Assembly (NCBI GenBank): GCA_002421425.1 | Contig: DIJZ01000005.1 | Coordinates: 61,011-124,162, forward strand | DNA from: Caldifarciminota bacterium UBA5631 | GTDB lineage: Bacteria > Hydrothermota > Hydrothermia > UBA1063 | Direction of reading: 5' to 3' | Length of the DNA stretch: 63,152 nt | Part shown: positions 33,076-42,453 of the stretch, one piece after another | Layout: each line of letters begins with the position of its first letter | Numbering within the stretch: the first letter of the stretch is position 1 | Program-made: the position numbers and the translations under genes | Notes under the pieces: generated by a model | The model's input: only the letters and a program-made list of their open reading frames with translations | The model's database searches: none | What the model was told of the DNA's origin: nothing

Positions 33076-34491
33076 CTAATACTCGATAAATTCAATCGTT
33101 CCAAAATCACTGAGTTTCTCCATGTCAATCTTTGAAGAATCTCCTACCACTACAATCGACATCTTCTCATGGTTCAGGTACCTTCTAGAGGCTTCTCTTA
33201 TATCCTCTATATTAAGCTTTCCAATCTCATTGCGCATTTTTTCGAAGTAGTCATCAGGAAATCCAAATAAGCTGCGTAGGGCAAGTCTTTTTACGTAACC
33301 CCAGTCACTCCTAATGGCTGTAACTGAGGAACTTAGGAACGAATCTTTTGAAAAAGTTAATTCATCTTGAGAGATTTCCCCGTTCTCCATTTTCTTTATT
33401 GCGTCCTCGAGATAGTAAATTGCATTTACTACGGCATCTGCTCGAGTCGCGCTGAATGCATAGAATACTCCCTTGACGATACTCATAAATGAAATGTAAG
33501 CGTAGGTTTCGTAGGCAAGACCTAGTTCGTTTCTCACTTTTGAGACAATCTTGGAGTTGAAGCCTCCGCCAAGAATGTCCGTCATCAAAAGAACTTTATA
33601 GATATCATCGAAGTAACCTGAGGGAGCGTCCTGTAGAAAATACACGTATCCTTGGGGTATTGGCCGTTGGCAAAAATAAACCTTCCTCTCTTCAAGTGGC
33701 AGAGCCTTCTGTGCGTTTAAAATCAAGCCAGTGTTGTATTTGTCGTTAAATACATTAATCAAATCCTCTGAAAATGACTCAAATGAAAAGTCTCCGACAA
33801 CTGAGACCACCATATTCTGCGGCTGAAAGAATTTTCTATGAAGTTCAACAAGAAAATTTCTTGATAGTGTATCAAAAGTTTCTAAATTTTCTCTTATTCC
33901 GAGAGGATGGCCTTTGAAAATTATTGTTCTAGAGATTTCGGAAAGGAGCCTTTGAGGGATGTCCATGTCTCTTTGCCATTCATCTGCGACTCTTAGCTTT
34001 TCAGTATTTACGACTGTTTCATCAAATCTTGGTTCAAACAGCATTTCTCTCATTAGTTTCATTGCAAGTGGTGCAAATTCTGGCTGAAACTGAATAGAGA
34101 AAACAAAATATTCATCATAGCTCTCCGAAGTGACCTTTATGGCGTTACACTCCAGTGAATCCACGAGTTCATCTGGTGAAAAAGTCTTAGTCCCAGCTTT
34201 TATAAGGGTGTTTGCAATAAGATTGCATGGAAGTCTTTGCCCGTTTTCAAGGTATGCAGGTCCACCCTTTGTGTAAATGGTAATTTCAATGAGAGGAAGG
34301 CTATGATTTTCTTTCAGATATAATGTTGTTCCAGATTTGGTTTCGATTTTCTTAATATCTTTTCCAACAGATGGCACATCCCAATTTATGGAACCAAATT
34401 TCATCCTTTTCAACTCTCGTGCCATAGGTGACTCTTTCTTAGCGGGCCTATTTGCCAAAATTGCGAAAATTAGTAAAATTGCTGGATTCAT
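33076..34491 (-). CDS. M16-type zinc peptidase homologue lacking the catalytic motif
   Basis: This 471-residue protein is the second subunit of an M16 pair. At the place where H-x-x-E-H belongs (about 88-100) it reads PCNLIANTLIKAGT, so it cannot bind zinc. It keeps the substrate-binding R/Y segment in its C-terminal half (VRNELGLAYETYA). In known bacterial M16B pairs one subunit carries zinc and the other this R/Y pair. The N-terminus has a hydrophobic start, so it is probably exported. It follows the active subunit by three bases and is not a decayed copy, since the reading frame is intact. Confidence 0.82.
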   Translation of the reverse strand: MNPAILLIFAILANRPAKKESPMARELKRMKFGSINWDVPSVGKDIKKIETKSGTTLYLKENHSLPLIEITIYTKGGPAYLENGQRLPCNLIANTLIKAGTKTFSPDELVDSLECNAIKVTSESYDEYFVFSIQFQPEFAPLAMKLMREMLFEPRFDETVVNTEKLRVADEWQRDMDIPQRLLSEISRTIIFKGHPLGIRENLETFDTLSRNFLVELHRKFFQPQNMVVSVVGDFSFESFSEDLINVFNDKYNTGLILNAQKALPLEERKVYFCQRPIPQGYVYFLQDAPSGYFDDIYKVLLMTDILGGGFNSKIVSKVRNELGLAYETYAYISFMSIVKGVFYAFSATRADAVVNAIYYLEDAIKKMENGEISQDELTFSKDSFLSSSVTAIRSDWGYVKRLALRSLFGFPDDYFEKMRNEIGKLNIEDIREASRRYLNHEKMSIVVVGDSSKIDMEKLSDFGTIEFIEY

Positions 34492-34494
34492 TAT

Positions 34495-35913
34495 TTAACC
34501 TCCCAGAGTTACTATAGTTGCCTTTTCCTTTCTTATATATTTTTGGAGAACTGCTTTTATATCTTCCTCAGTTATCGACTCGATGAGCTCGATTTCTTTC
34601 TTATAGAACTCCGGGTCATTGGCGACTCTTAAACCCGTTGCCACTGTGAACGCGATGGAAAGGTATTCTTTTTGACTCATAATATAGAGCATTTTGTAGT
34701 TGTTTTTTGCTTTCTGGAGTAGAGTTTTATCCAGTTCTGAAGTTCTCAGTGAATCCAGGAGCCAGAAGACTTCTTTCTCCAGAGAATCCATGGATATCCC
34801 GCTTGCCGGATAAAGGTACATTCCGAAGAGTGCAGGAGCCTTTCCATCCCAGCTCAGAGTAAAAGACTCACCGTCAAGAAGAACACCCTTCCTGGAGAGG
34901 GTTCTCTTTAATATTGATCCTTCAGATTCGCCAAATATAAAGGAAAAAATACTCAGAGCATAGTAGTCCTTGTCAGGGAAATAAGGCCCTTTAAAGGCTA
35001 TGGCAAGGGTTGGCATCCCTGGACCAAAAATCTTTGCTCGCATTGTTGCATTTTGTTCAGGCTCTCGGGTATACCTGTGGATTGTGTTCTTCTTTCCTTT
35101 CCATTTCCCGAAGTATTTCTTCACGAGCCTTAAATCGTCTTCAGGGTTTACATCTCCAACCAGGACAATAATGCAATTATCGGGAGTGTAGTTATTTTTG
35201 TAATACCACATAACCTGATTGGGCATTACATTCGAGATATCGTCTTCCCATCCAATTACAGACCATCTCACAGGGGAAGCAACGTAGGTGGTTGAAATAA
35301 GTGTATTCCAGATTTTGCTGTATGGGTTACTTTCTCTCATGCGTCTCTCTTCGTTTACTACGTCCCGCTCGGAGAAAAACTCTCTTAGAACAAGGTTCTT
35401 AAATCGGTCTGATTCAATTTTGAACCATAGTTCCTTTTTATTTGAAGGTAACAAGACAAAGTATTGAGTACTGACGTTAGACGTAGATGCATTCATCATC
35501 GTGCCGCCATGAGAACCGTAGATTTTCCAGATTTCCTCTGGTATGATATAATCTTTCAATTGGTTCTGAACTTGCGAAATGCTGTCCCTAATAGCTTTTC
35601 GCCTGGAGTCATCAGGTATAGTATCGAGAATTGAATATAGTTTCTCAAGCTTCATGTTGAGTTTTGCTTCTGCAGTGTAGTTCACTGTTCCAAGTTTATT
35701 TGTGCCCTTGAAAAGCATGTGTTCAAGCAGGTGAGAAGTTCCAGTAAGGCCTGGGGACTCATTGCATGAGCCAACATCAAATTGAACGAACCCCAGGAAT
35801 ACAGGAAGTGTCCTGTCTTCAACGAATACAACCCTTAATCCATTGTCAAGTCTGTAAACTGTGCTTTTTGTTGGCGCCGCAAGTAGCAAGTAAACGAGTA
35901 AACTTAACTTCAT
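34495..35913 (-). CDS. M16 family zinc metallopeptidase (active subunit)
   Basis: The protein has 472 residues with an N-terminal hydrophobic segment (MKLSLLVYLLLAA). The inverted zinc motif is intact: H61-L-L-E64-H65 in GTSHLLEHMLFKGT, with the downstream acidic ligand in DVVNEERRMRES. It should degrade peptides in the periplasm together with its inactive partner encoded downstream. The C-terminal half lacks the R/Y motif found in the partner, which supports a heterodimer. GGAGG lies before the ATG, and a TATAAT (35940-35935 on the reverse strand) is a possible -10. Confidence 0.92.
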   Translation of the reverse strand: MKLSLLVYLLLAAPTKSTVYRLDNGLRVVFVEDRTLPVFLGFVQFDVGSCNESPGLTGTSHLLEHMLFKGTNKLGTVNYTAEAKLNMKLEKLYSILDTIPDDSRRKAIRDSISQVQNQLKDYIIPEEIWKIYGSHGGTMMNASTSNVSTQYFVLLPSNKKELWFKIESDRFKNLVLREFFSERDVVNEERRMRESNPYSKIWNTLISTTYVASPVRWSVIGWEDDISNVMPNQVMWYYKNNYTPDNCIIVLVGDVNPEDDLRLVKKYFGKWKGKKNTIHRYTREPEQNATMRAKIFGPGMPTLAIAFKGPYFPDKDYYALSIFSFIFGESEGSILKRTLSRKGVLLDGESFTLSWDGKAPALFGMYLYPASGISMDSLEKEVFWLLDSLRTSELDKTLLQKAKNNYKMLYIMSQKEYLSIAFTVATGLRVANDPEFYKKEIELIESITEEDIKAVLQKYIRKEKATIVTLGG

Positions 35914-36026
35914 AAAATCCTCCTTAACAAAATAATTATATTGTTCTTAATGCGAACAAACACTTCTGGGTTGTTTCGAGATTAACTCTTTATAATCTTT
36001 ATACTGAATTCACAAGGAGGTATATG

Positions 36027-36767
36027 ATGTTAAATTACGAAGAAATCAGAAAAGCTGCGGAAAGAATTGAATCAGGTGATTATGATATTATTGAGCCTTC
36101 CAAGTTGGCGAACTACATTGATCATACTAATCTTAATGCATTCGCAGGGAAGTCCGATCTTGAGAAGCTTGCAAAAGAAGCTTTAGAGTTCAAGTTTTTC
36201 AGTGTCTGTGTAAATCCTGTGAATGTGAAGGCCGTTAAAGAGTTTCTTGGAAGTTCTGATGTTAAAGTGTGTTCGGTGGTAGGTTTTCCTTTGGGGCAGA
36301 ATACACTTGAGATCAAATTGCGTGAGGCTGAAAGGGCAGTAGAGGATGGGGCGGACGAGGTAGATATGGTAATTAATATTGGGAGACTTAAAGATAAAGA
36401 ATATGACTATGTCGGCTCTGAGATTGCAGGTGTTAAAAAGATTATTGGTGATAGAATTCTAAAAGTAATAATAGAAACATGTTATCTTACAGATGATGAG
36501 AAGGTTATGGGTACGAAACTGTGCACTGAAAGCGGAGCTGATTTTGTAAAAACTTCGACGGGTTTCGGAAAGGCTGGGGCCACAGTTTATGATGTTCTAA
36601 TTTTGCACAACACTGCCACAGGTAAGATCAAAGTCAAAGCTGCTGGAGGAATAAGAACTTATGAAGACGCACTGAAAATGATAAAAGCGGGGGCATCACG
36701 CCTTGGCGCGTCACGAAGCGTCGAAATTGTGAAAGGGACAGGAAGTTCTACAGGGTCTCAATATTAA
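36027..36767 (+). CDS. deoC: Deoxyribose-phosphate aldolase
   Basis: DeoC splits 2-deoxyribose 5-phosphate into acetaldehyde and glyceraldehyde 3-phosphate, the last step of deoxynucleoside catabolism. The 246-residue barrel has D113 in DEVDMVINIG, the Schiff-base lysine K175 in FVKTSTGFG and the second lysine K204 in KAAGGIRT. Two ATG codons lie in tandem (36024, 36027); the second has the better distance to AGGAGG (36015-36020). A TATAAT at 35991-35996 is the likely -10. No other deo genes are nearby. The terminator at 36770 ends it. Confidence 0.94.
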   Translation: MLNYEEIRKAAERIESGDYDIIEPSKLANYIDHTNLNAFAGKSDLEKLAKEALEFKFFSVCVNPVNVKAVKEFLGSSDVKVCSVVGFPLGQNTLEIKLREAERAVEDGADEVDMVINIGRLKDKEYDYVGSEIAGVKKIIGDRILKVIIETCYLTDDEKVMGTKLCTESGADFVKTSTGFGKAGATVYDVLILHNTATGKIKVKAAGGIRTYEDALKMIKAGASRLGASRSVEIVKGTGSSTGSQY

Positions 36768-36769
36768 AT

Positions 36770-36801
36770 AAATGGGGCCGATCTCTCGATCGGCCCCATT
36801 T
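36770..36801. terminator. Bidirectional rho-independent terminator
   Basis: A perfect 14-base stem AAATGGGGCCGATC/GATCGGCCCCATTT with a TCTC loop, shared by deoC (plus) and the kelch protein gene (minus). Confidence 0.85.
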
Positions 36802-36819
36802 TCCTTACAATTGAAATCC

Positions 36820-39549
36820 TTATTTTACAATAAATATCTTTCTGGTTTGTGTCATGTCTTCAGTAACAAGTCTAATGAAGTATATTCCCTTTAATAATTC
36901 TCTTCCTTTTTCGTCTGCAGTATTAAGTACGACCCTGTGTTCACCGGTGGTTTGATATTCATTTCTAATAAGAGTATTTACAGCGCGTCCATTTGCGTCA
37001 TAGAGGATTATACTGACGTGTGCAGGCTTATTTAGAGTATAGCTGAGTATCGCAGAAGATTTAATGATTGATGGCATATCTTTCACAAAACCAAAGAAGT
37101 TGAAAGAATTCGGATTGTTTTCACTTACAGGAGTAAGTCCCCAACGGAGCTTCCAGACCTGTGCGGATGGAGTCCATGCACCTGAATTGTCTCCACCAAC
37201 TACATAGATTTCGTTGTGTCCTTCTCTTGCGACAAGAACATCATTTCTTATGATGACCGATGGATAGTCAGAAAGAGATGTCCAGTTTGCAAATTCAACG
37301 TTATACTCGTACGCATGAGAGGTGGGAGAGTTATTCTCGTACCCTCCGACCATATAAAGGTATCTGTGGCCGTCTCTTGTGAAAGTGGTTGCGCCGTTAT
37401 TGAAATTTATAGCTGGAAGGGCTGTTCCTGTATTCCAGGAAATTTGCGTAGGATTCGAAGAATTAATGATGCCATAGTATAGATTTGAGTATAGGCCACT
37501 TCCTGTATGTCCACCGATTATCCAGATTGTGTCTCCCGTAATTGCCGCTCCACCCATCATGAAGGGCGAAAGCAAACTGGTTCCGGTTGACCACGAATTT
37601 AGATAAGTATCATAAATCTGTACGTCGTAAGTTGGTCCGGCTCCATCATATCCTCCTAGGAAATAAATAAGCGAATCTCTGTATACAAGCTGAGCGCCTG
37701 CGATTCTTCCAGCAGGCATGCTTGTACCAGATGACCAGGAGTCAGTTTCAACATTGTATATAAGATTATAATTGTGAACGATGCCATCGTAGCCACCGAA
37801 GATATAAATACTTCCGCTTACGTAGGAAGCGTCAATCCAGTCTATTGCATACGGCATTGGAGTTTTTGTCGCCCATGAATTGGTCTCAGGATCGTACTGA
37901 TATGTGAAATTTTGATATGATGTTCCGCCCGTGTAGCCTCCAAAAGCATAAATCTTGTCTTCGTCGGGGTCATATCCCGTTGCGTGACACATTTCTGCCG
38001 TTGGCATATCTGCCACTCTTACCCAGTCACCCCAGTATGAAGTGCGCACTGTCTTAGTGCGAGAATTATTACCAGGGTTTCCATCGTCAGTTACAGTTGC
38101 TGATGCACTTATTGTGTAATAAACATCAGAATTTGTTGAAGGTGTCCAGTTTGAAGAACACGTGTAATCGAATTCTTCATTACCTGCTAATGGGATTGTA
38201 GCACTTTCTAAGTAAACAATCGTTCCTGAAGAGTCCACACTCATAACAAAATCAACATTTTCGGGCTCACTTGTGTAATTCTTTATCGTTGCAGAAAGTG
38301 GAATAGGTGAGCCAGGCACGACTGTGGAGCCTGAAGGTGAAGTAATTGCAAGCACGCCAACGTCATGAGCCGCAAGACCTCTTAATTCCACATTATCAAA
38401 GGCAGCATACCAATCGTAGTTAGCATTTGTGTACCCGAAAAATACTTTTATAGATTCGGCACTTGCATAGGATGATACATCGACTGAATCCCATGCGGGA
38501 CCAGCATCGGTATTCCAGCTTCTGAGCTGTATTGGAGCTTGCCAGGATCCACTGCTGAATACTTTTATTCCCACTGAGAAAACTTCACTCCCACTGTAAG
38601 AATTAAACGAGTACCCGAATTTAAGTATCTGAAGTGATGAAGGTGGGACTACTGCAGGTGAATATGCAGTATCTGTTACTGCAACATACCCGGCCTGGTC
38701 AGAATCTATCCAGAACGAGGAATCTCCAGGTTCGGGGCATGCCCAGGTTGATCTGTGTAATGCGGGTTGTACAGACCACCCAGCAGGGAAGGGTTGTCCG
38801 TTTGTGTGCGTCCAACCCTGCCAACCGGTCTCAAAGTCCCAAATTATGTTTGAGGAAGCTGGCGAACCAAAAAGTTGAAAGGATGACTCAATGGGATATC
38901 CCCAGAGCGATGAAGCAGATGTCCAGTTTGTGTAGCCTAAAAGTGGGAATCTGAGGTAACCTTCTTGCCCGTCTCCCCACCCAGGTGTGTTGGATGGCCA
39001 TGAACCGTTTACTCCCCATTGCGGTGGGAATACCAGTACTGGTTGAAAGACTATCCAGTAAGTATGACCTGAAGATGCATTAAATCCTGTGAAGGAAGCG
39101 CCGTAACGGTAATATCCAACGAGATCTGTTTCGTTGAAAGACGATACCCGTGTGGTGAAAACTGGATTTGTTTTCGGCATATTGAATCCTGTACTGTCTT
39201 CGTAAATCTTTATCCAGAAGCCCAGAATTCCACCAGGGGTACCGTTCCAATAAGCTCCCCACCATACAGCGGAATCAATTATCACATTACTTGTTACAGA
39301 GAAATTGTCAGCAAATTCTGCTTCGAAGGGATAAACACTGTCCCACTGAGAAGCGTAAGCTTGATAATAGCCTGTGGCTCCCTGGTCGTATACAAGACTC
39401 GTTTTAGGCTGAGATTCTGTAGATGAGATGATTGGATTTGGGACACTTTGCAGCTGAAGCTCTGTTGGGCCTTTTGTCAGGCTCATTGGCTGTGCTGCCA
39501 TCAGCGGTACCATCCATGCTGTCAATATGACAAGCAGGTATTTCTTCAT
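36820..39549 (-). CDS. Secreted kelch-repeat protein with type IX-like sorting domain
   Basis: A 909-residue exported protein with a clear signal peptide (MKKYLLVILTAWMVPLMAA). Residues about 60-390 are beta-rich jelly-roll-like segments, followed by a CARDB-like Ig domain near 400-510 (DVGVLAITSPSGSTVVPG). Five to six kelch blades follow (TGYDPDEDKIYAFGGY, SGSIYIFGGYDG, DSLIYFLGGYDG, GDTIWIIGGHTG). The last 90 residues (VSIILYDANGRAV, LLKGIYFIRLVTED, ending RKIFIVK) are the type IX C-terminal sorting domain. It is presumably displayed on the surface, where it may bind glycan or protein. AAAGGAGG precedes the ATG. Confidence 0.82.
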   Translation of the reverse strand: MKKYLLVILTAWMVPLMAAQPMSLTKGPTELQLQSVPNPIISSTESQPKTSLVYDQGATGYYQAYASQWDSVYPFEAEFADNFSVTSNVIIDSAVWWGAYWNGTPGGILGFWIKIYEDSTGFNMPKTNPVFTTRVSSFNETDLVGYYRYGASFTGFNASSGHTYWIVFQPVLVFPPQWGVNGSWPSNTPGWGDGQEGYLRFPLLGYTNWTSASSLWGYPIESSFQLFGSPASSNIIWDFETGWQGWTHTNGQPFPAGWSVQPALHRSTWACPEPGDSSFWIDSDQAGYVAVTDTAYSPAVVPPSSLQILKFGYSFNSYSGSEVFSVGIKVFSSGSWQAPIQLRSWNTDAGPAWDSVDVSSYASAESIKVFFGYTNANYDWYAAFDNVELRGLAAHDVGVLAITSPSGSTVVPGSPIPLSATIKNYTSEPENVDFVMSVDSSGTIVYLESATIPLAGNEEFDYTCSSNWTPSTNSDVYYTISASATVTDDGNPGNNSRTKTVRTSYWGDWVRVADMPTAEMCHATGYDPDEDKIYAFGGYTGGTSYQNFTYQYDPETNSWATKTPMPYAIDWIDASYVSGSIYIFGGYDGIVHNYNLIYNVETDSWSSGTSMPAGRIAGAQLVYRDSLIYFLGGYDGAGPTYDVQIYDTYLNSWSTGTSLLSPFMMGGAAITGDTIWIIGGHTGSGLYSNLYYGIINSSNPTQISWNTGTALPAINFNNGATTFTRDGHRYLYMVGGYENNSPTSHAYEYNVEFANWTSLSDYPSVIIRNDVLVAREGHNEIYVVGGDNSGAWTPSAQVWKLRWGLTPVSENNPNSFNFFGFVKDMPSIIKSSAILSYTLNKPAHVSIILYDANGRAVNTLIRNEYQTTGEHRVVLNTADEKGRELLKGIYFIRLVTEDMTQTRKIFIVK

Positions 39550-39725
39550 AAAAACCTCCTTTCAGGTTTATGAATTTATCAATGGGATAATTTCAGTATA
39601 AAACCGAAAATATCACAAAAATAAATTCATTTTCAAAGTATATTGTATTCGCTGTTCGAAGTCAAGGTTTTTGTTTTTAATCGCTTTGAAAAAGGCCTGC
39701 AGTTAGAGACTAAAGAAGGACACTT

Positions 39726-39742
39726 AAGGTCAGTTTGACCTT
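39726..39742 (+). promoter_or_regulatory. Candidate operator overlapping the TonB-receptor promoter
   Basis: The perfect inverted repeat AAGGTCA-GTT-TGACCTT overlaps the -35 hexamer TTGACC. A dimeric repressor bound here would block the polymerase. No regulator gene is adjacent, and a single copy could arise by chance. Confidence 0.4.
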
Positions 39743-39763
39743 CTAAATTACAGGTATTATTAT
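39735..39763 (+). promoter_or_regulatory. Promoter of the TonB receptor operon
   Basis: TTGACC (39735-39740) and TATTAT (39758-39763) are 17 bases apart. Transcription should start near 39770, followed by AGAGGAGG before the ATG at 39787. Confidence 0.65.
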
Positions 39764-39786
39764 TTTAAGTTCTTAGAGGAGGTTTA

Positions 39787-42453
39787 ATGGAAAAGTTCTT
39801 TCGGTATGTATTCCTTACTTTTGCCCTATCTACTGCAGTTAGTGCAGATGGAAAGATTGTAGGTAGGGTATTTGATGCTGTGACAGGGAAAGGCCTCCCC
39901 ATGGCAAATGTAGTCATTCAGGGAACGAAACTGGGCACATCTTGTGATATAGATGGCTTCTTCACATTTCCCAGAATCCCACCTGGAGAATATGTACTTG
40001 TTGCCTCAATGGTTGGTTACAAGCAACAGCAACTCAGAGTTTCAATAAGGGGTAATGAGACGAGAGAAATCCACTTTTACCTTAACGAAGAGGTGTTCAG
40101 GGTTGAAGAAGTTGTTGCCTTAGGGGAAAGGCCGGCTCTTGAAAAGGAAGTCTCTGCCTCTAAAACAGTGTTATCAAGGGAGAAGCTTGATGTAATTCCA
40201 TCGGAAGATGTCAAAGGAGTTCTTGAAAAACAGTCAGGATTTCAGGGGCAGGGTACCGACATTCATGTAAGAGGGGGAAGATCAAATGAATTAATGGTTC
40301 TAATTGACGGTCTTCCAATAAAAGACCAGCTTTCAGGAAGTTCCTTTGGTCTTTATATTCCAACAACTGCGATAGAAGAATTAGAAGCTTTGACTGGCGG
40401 ATATAATGCTGAATATGGGCAGGCGATGTCAGGTGTAGTGAATATTTCGTTGAGAGAGGGGAGTACCAAGTTTACGGGTAGTGTTGAGTACGTGCGTGAT
40501 AACCTCGCGACCCTGAGCGATAAGCTTCGGATTCGCAATCACCAGAATAAAGATGTACTGAACCTCAGTATGAGCGGGCCAGAAGTATTTTCAGGTATGT
40601 TGAAAAACATTTTCAAAGTGAATGTGCCTGGCAACTTAACATATTATATAAGTGTGCACGCCGATCTCGAGGATACACACCTTCCACATGCTGAGAGCTT
40701 GTATACTTCTGTATATGATACCTGGAAGCTATCACCCAGAGAAGAAAATGATTATTCTCTTCTTTCAAGGATATCCTGGAGGCTATCAAACAATTTCAAA
40801 ATTTACTTTATGATTAACAAGTCTCTTGAAATTAATCAGGGGTTCTTTCTTTCTTCGTCGGATTACCCATTTGCCAGCGGATTCCCGTATCGATATGTGA
40901 ACAATCTGCAGAATTACCTCACCTTTACCAGGGATGCAATCCAGCAGGCTTTTTCAATACACCATGCACTTTCTGCGGCAATGTATTATGACCTCAAGGT
41001 TTCTCGCTTTTTCACAAATCTAAGGGCAGATGTGAATGGGAAATCATGGAGTGATTATGTTGAAACCGTTGATACTATGCCTCAGGATCTCTTCTGGGAC
41101 TCAGGAGACTCACCCTACTGGCATGATCATTACGTAGAAACGTACACTGGGAAATTTGACTTTAGCAGAATATATTCCAAAATCTGGAAAATGAAGACTG
41201 GATTTCTTTTGAATCGAAATGAACTTCAATGGCTGGACATTCACTACCCGTGGTATGGGACCCAAACCGGTCTTGGACTAAATTATGATCTTTATAAGGT
41301 ATATTCCTTTGATGGTGGTGTTTATGCGCAAACAGAGATTTCTTTCGCCGGTATGATTGCCAATCTTGGGCTCAGGGCAGACTTCTGGGTTCCAGGGAAA
41401 TATGTGGACGATGCAGTTAGAAGAATACTTCAGGAACCCGACCTTCCGCCTGCTATAAATAGTGAGTATTCGAAGTATATAAATGATAATGCGACCATAA
41501 GGGGCCGTATTGTCAAATTTCACTTGAGCCCACGTATAGGTTTCGCGTATCCAATTACAGAGAGAGATAAATTTTTTGCTTCTTACGGGCATTTTTCGCA
41601 GATCCCTGACCTAAAATATGTATATTCAAAGCTCGGCGTGAGGGCTTCTTCCTCATATGAACTTGTTGGCAATCCAAATTTGAGGCCTACAGTCACCGTG
41701 GCCTATGAGCTTGGACTTGAACATTTATTAAATGAAAGAAGCAAAGTAAAAGTTACAGCGTACTACAAAGATATTTTCAACTATCCTACAGCCCGAAAAG
41801 TTCCCGGTATACCGCCGAATCCTTCGTTCTGGATGTATTTTAATTCCGATTATTCGCGTTCTGTGGGCCTTGAATCGGACCTCACATATTACACCCCTTA
41901 TCACATTTTTGGATCCGCCTCTTTAACGATTTCCCAGAGCAAGGGTAGATCATCCACAGCGGAGGACTGGTACTGGAGAGGAAGCACAGAGTCCCTGAAA
42001 GAATGGTATTTGAAATGGGATAGGCCTGTCAAGTTCTATGGCGACTTAACTTACTCACTTAGAAAAAGAGAATATTTGAAACTGGGCAAAGTTTCTATTG
42101 ATGATGTGCTTATAAGCCTCGGGTTTTCTGTTCAATCTGGGGTTAGATACACCCCTGAAGATTCCCTTGGAAATAAGGGCGAAATCAACTCAAGACTTGG
42201 ACCCATGTGGAAAAGGGTTGATTTGAAATTTGAAAAGGGACTTTTTAAGGTTTCTGGAATAGATTTTCGCCTTAAATCAGAGATACGGAATGTCTTTAAC
42301 TGGAGGGACCAGAGGATAATAAATCCTGTCACCGGGAGGGCTTACGAACCAGGTGATCCGCTTCCTGCTCGAACAACGGAAGACAGTATGTTGAATCCTG
42401 CAAGGTATGGTGAGCCAAGGGAAGTTTTCATAGGAGTGTATATAAGATGGTAA
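39787..42453 (+). CDS. TonB-dependent receptor with N-terminal carboxypeptidase-like regulatory domain
   Basis: An 888-residue outer-membrane receptor. A signal peptide is followed by a CarboxypepD_reg-like domain at about 24-105 (GRVFDAVTGKGLPMANVVIQ, GEYVLVASMVGYK). A plug with DIHVRGGRSNELMVLIDGLPI and GGYNAEYGQAMSGVVNI comes next, then a large beta-barrel that includes LSPRIGFAYPITERDKFFASYGHF and SSYELVGNPNLRPTVT. This is the SusC/RagA-like or Oar-like layout common in the FCB group; no SusD partner follows. The imported ligand is unknown. It opens a co-transcribed run of up to six genes, and its stop overlaps the next ATG by seven bases. Confidence 0.9.
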   Translation: MEKFFRYVFLTFALSTAVSADGKIVGRVFDAVTGKGLPMANVVIQGTKLGTSCDIDGFFTFPRIPPGEYVLVASMVGYKQQQLRVSIRGNETREIHFYLNEEVFRVEEVVALGERPALEKEVSASKTVLSREKLDVIPSEDVKGVLEKQSGFQGQGTDIHVRGGRSNELMVLIDGLPIKDQLSGSSFGLYIPTTAIEELEALTGGYNAEYGQAMSGVVNISLREGSTKFTGSVEYVRDNLATLSDKLRIRNHQNKDVLNLSMSGPEVFSGMLKNIFKVNVPGNLTYYISVHADLEDTHLPHAESLYTSVYDTWKLSPREENDYSLLSRISWRLSNNFKIYFMINKSLEINQGFFLSSSDYPFASGFPYRYVNNLQNYLTFTRDAIQQAFSIHHALSAAMYYDLKVSRFFTNLRADVNGKSWSDYVETVDTMPQDLFWDSGDSPYWHDHYVETYTGKFDFSRIYSKIWKMKTGFLLNRNELQWLDIHYPWYGTQTGLGLNYDLYKVYSFDGGVYAQTEISFAGMIANLGLRADFWVPGKYVDDAVRRILQEPDLPPAINSEYSKYINDNATIRGRIVKFHLSPRIGFAYPITERDKFFASYGHFSQIPDLKYVYSKLGVRASSSYELVGNPNLRPTVTVAYELGLEHLLNERSKVKVTAYYKDIFNYPTARKVPGIPPNPSFWMYFNSDYSRSVGLESDLTYYTPYHIFGSASLTISQSKGRSSTAEDWYWRGSTESLKEWYLKWDRPVKFYGDLTYSLRKREYLKLGKVSIDDVLISLGFSVQSGVRYTPEDSLGNKGEINSRLGPMWKRVDLKFEKGLFKVSGIDFRLKSEIRNVFNWRDQRIINPVTGRAYEPGDPLPARTTEDSMLNPARYGEPREVFIGVYIRW

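Noticed and set aside
33076..34491. Loss of HxxEH taken as a pseudogene of an M16 peptidase
   Set aside because: The reading frame is complete and the substrate-binding R/Y segment is kept, as in known inactive partner subunits.
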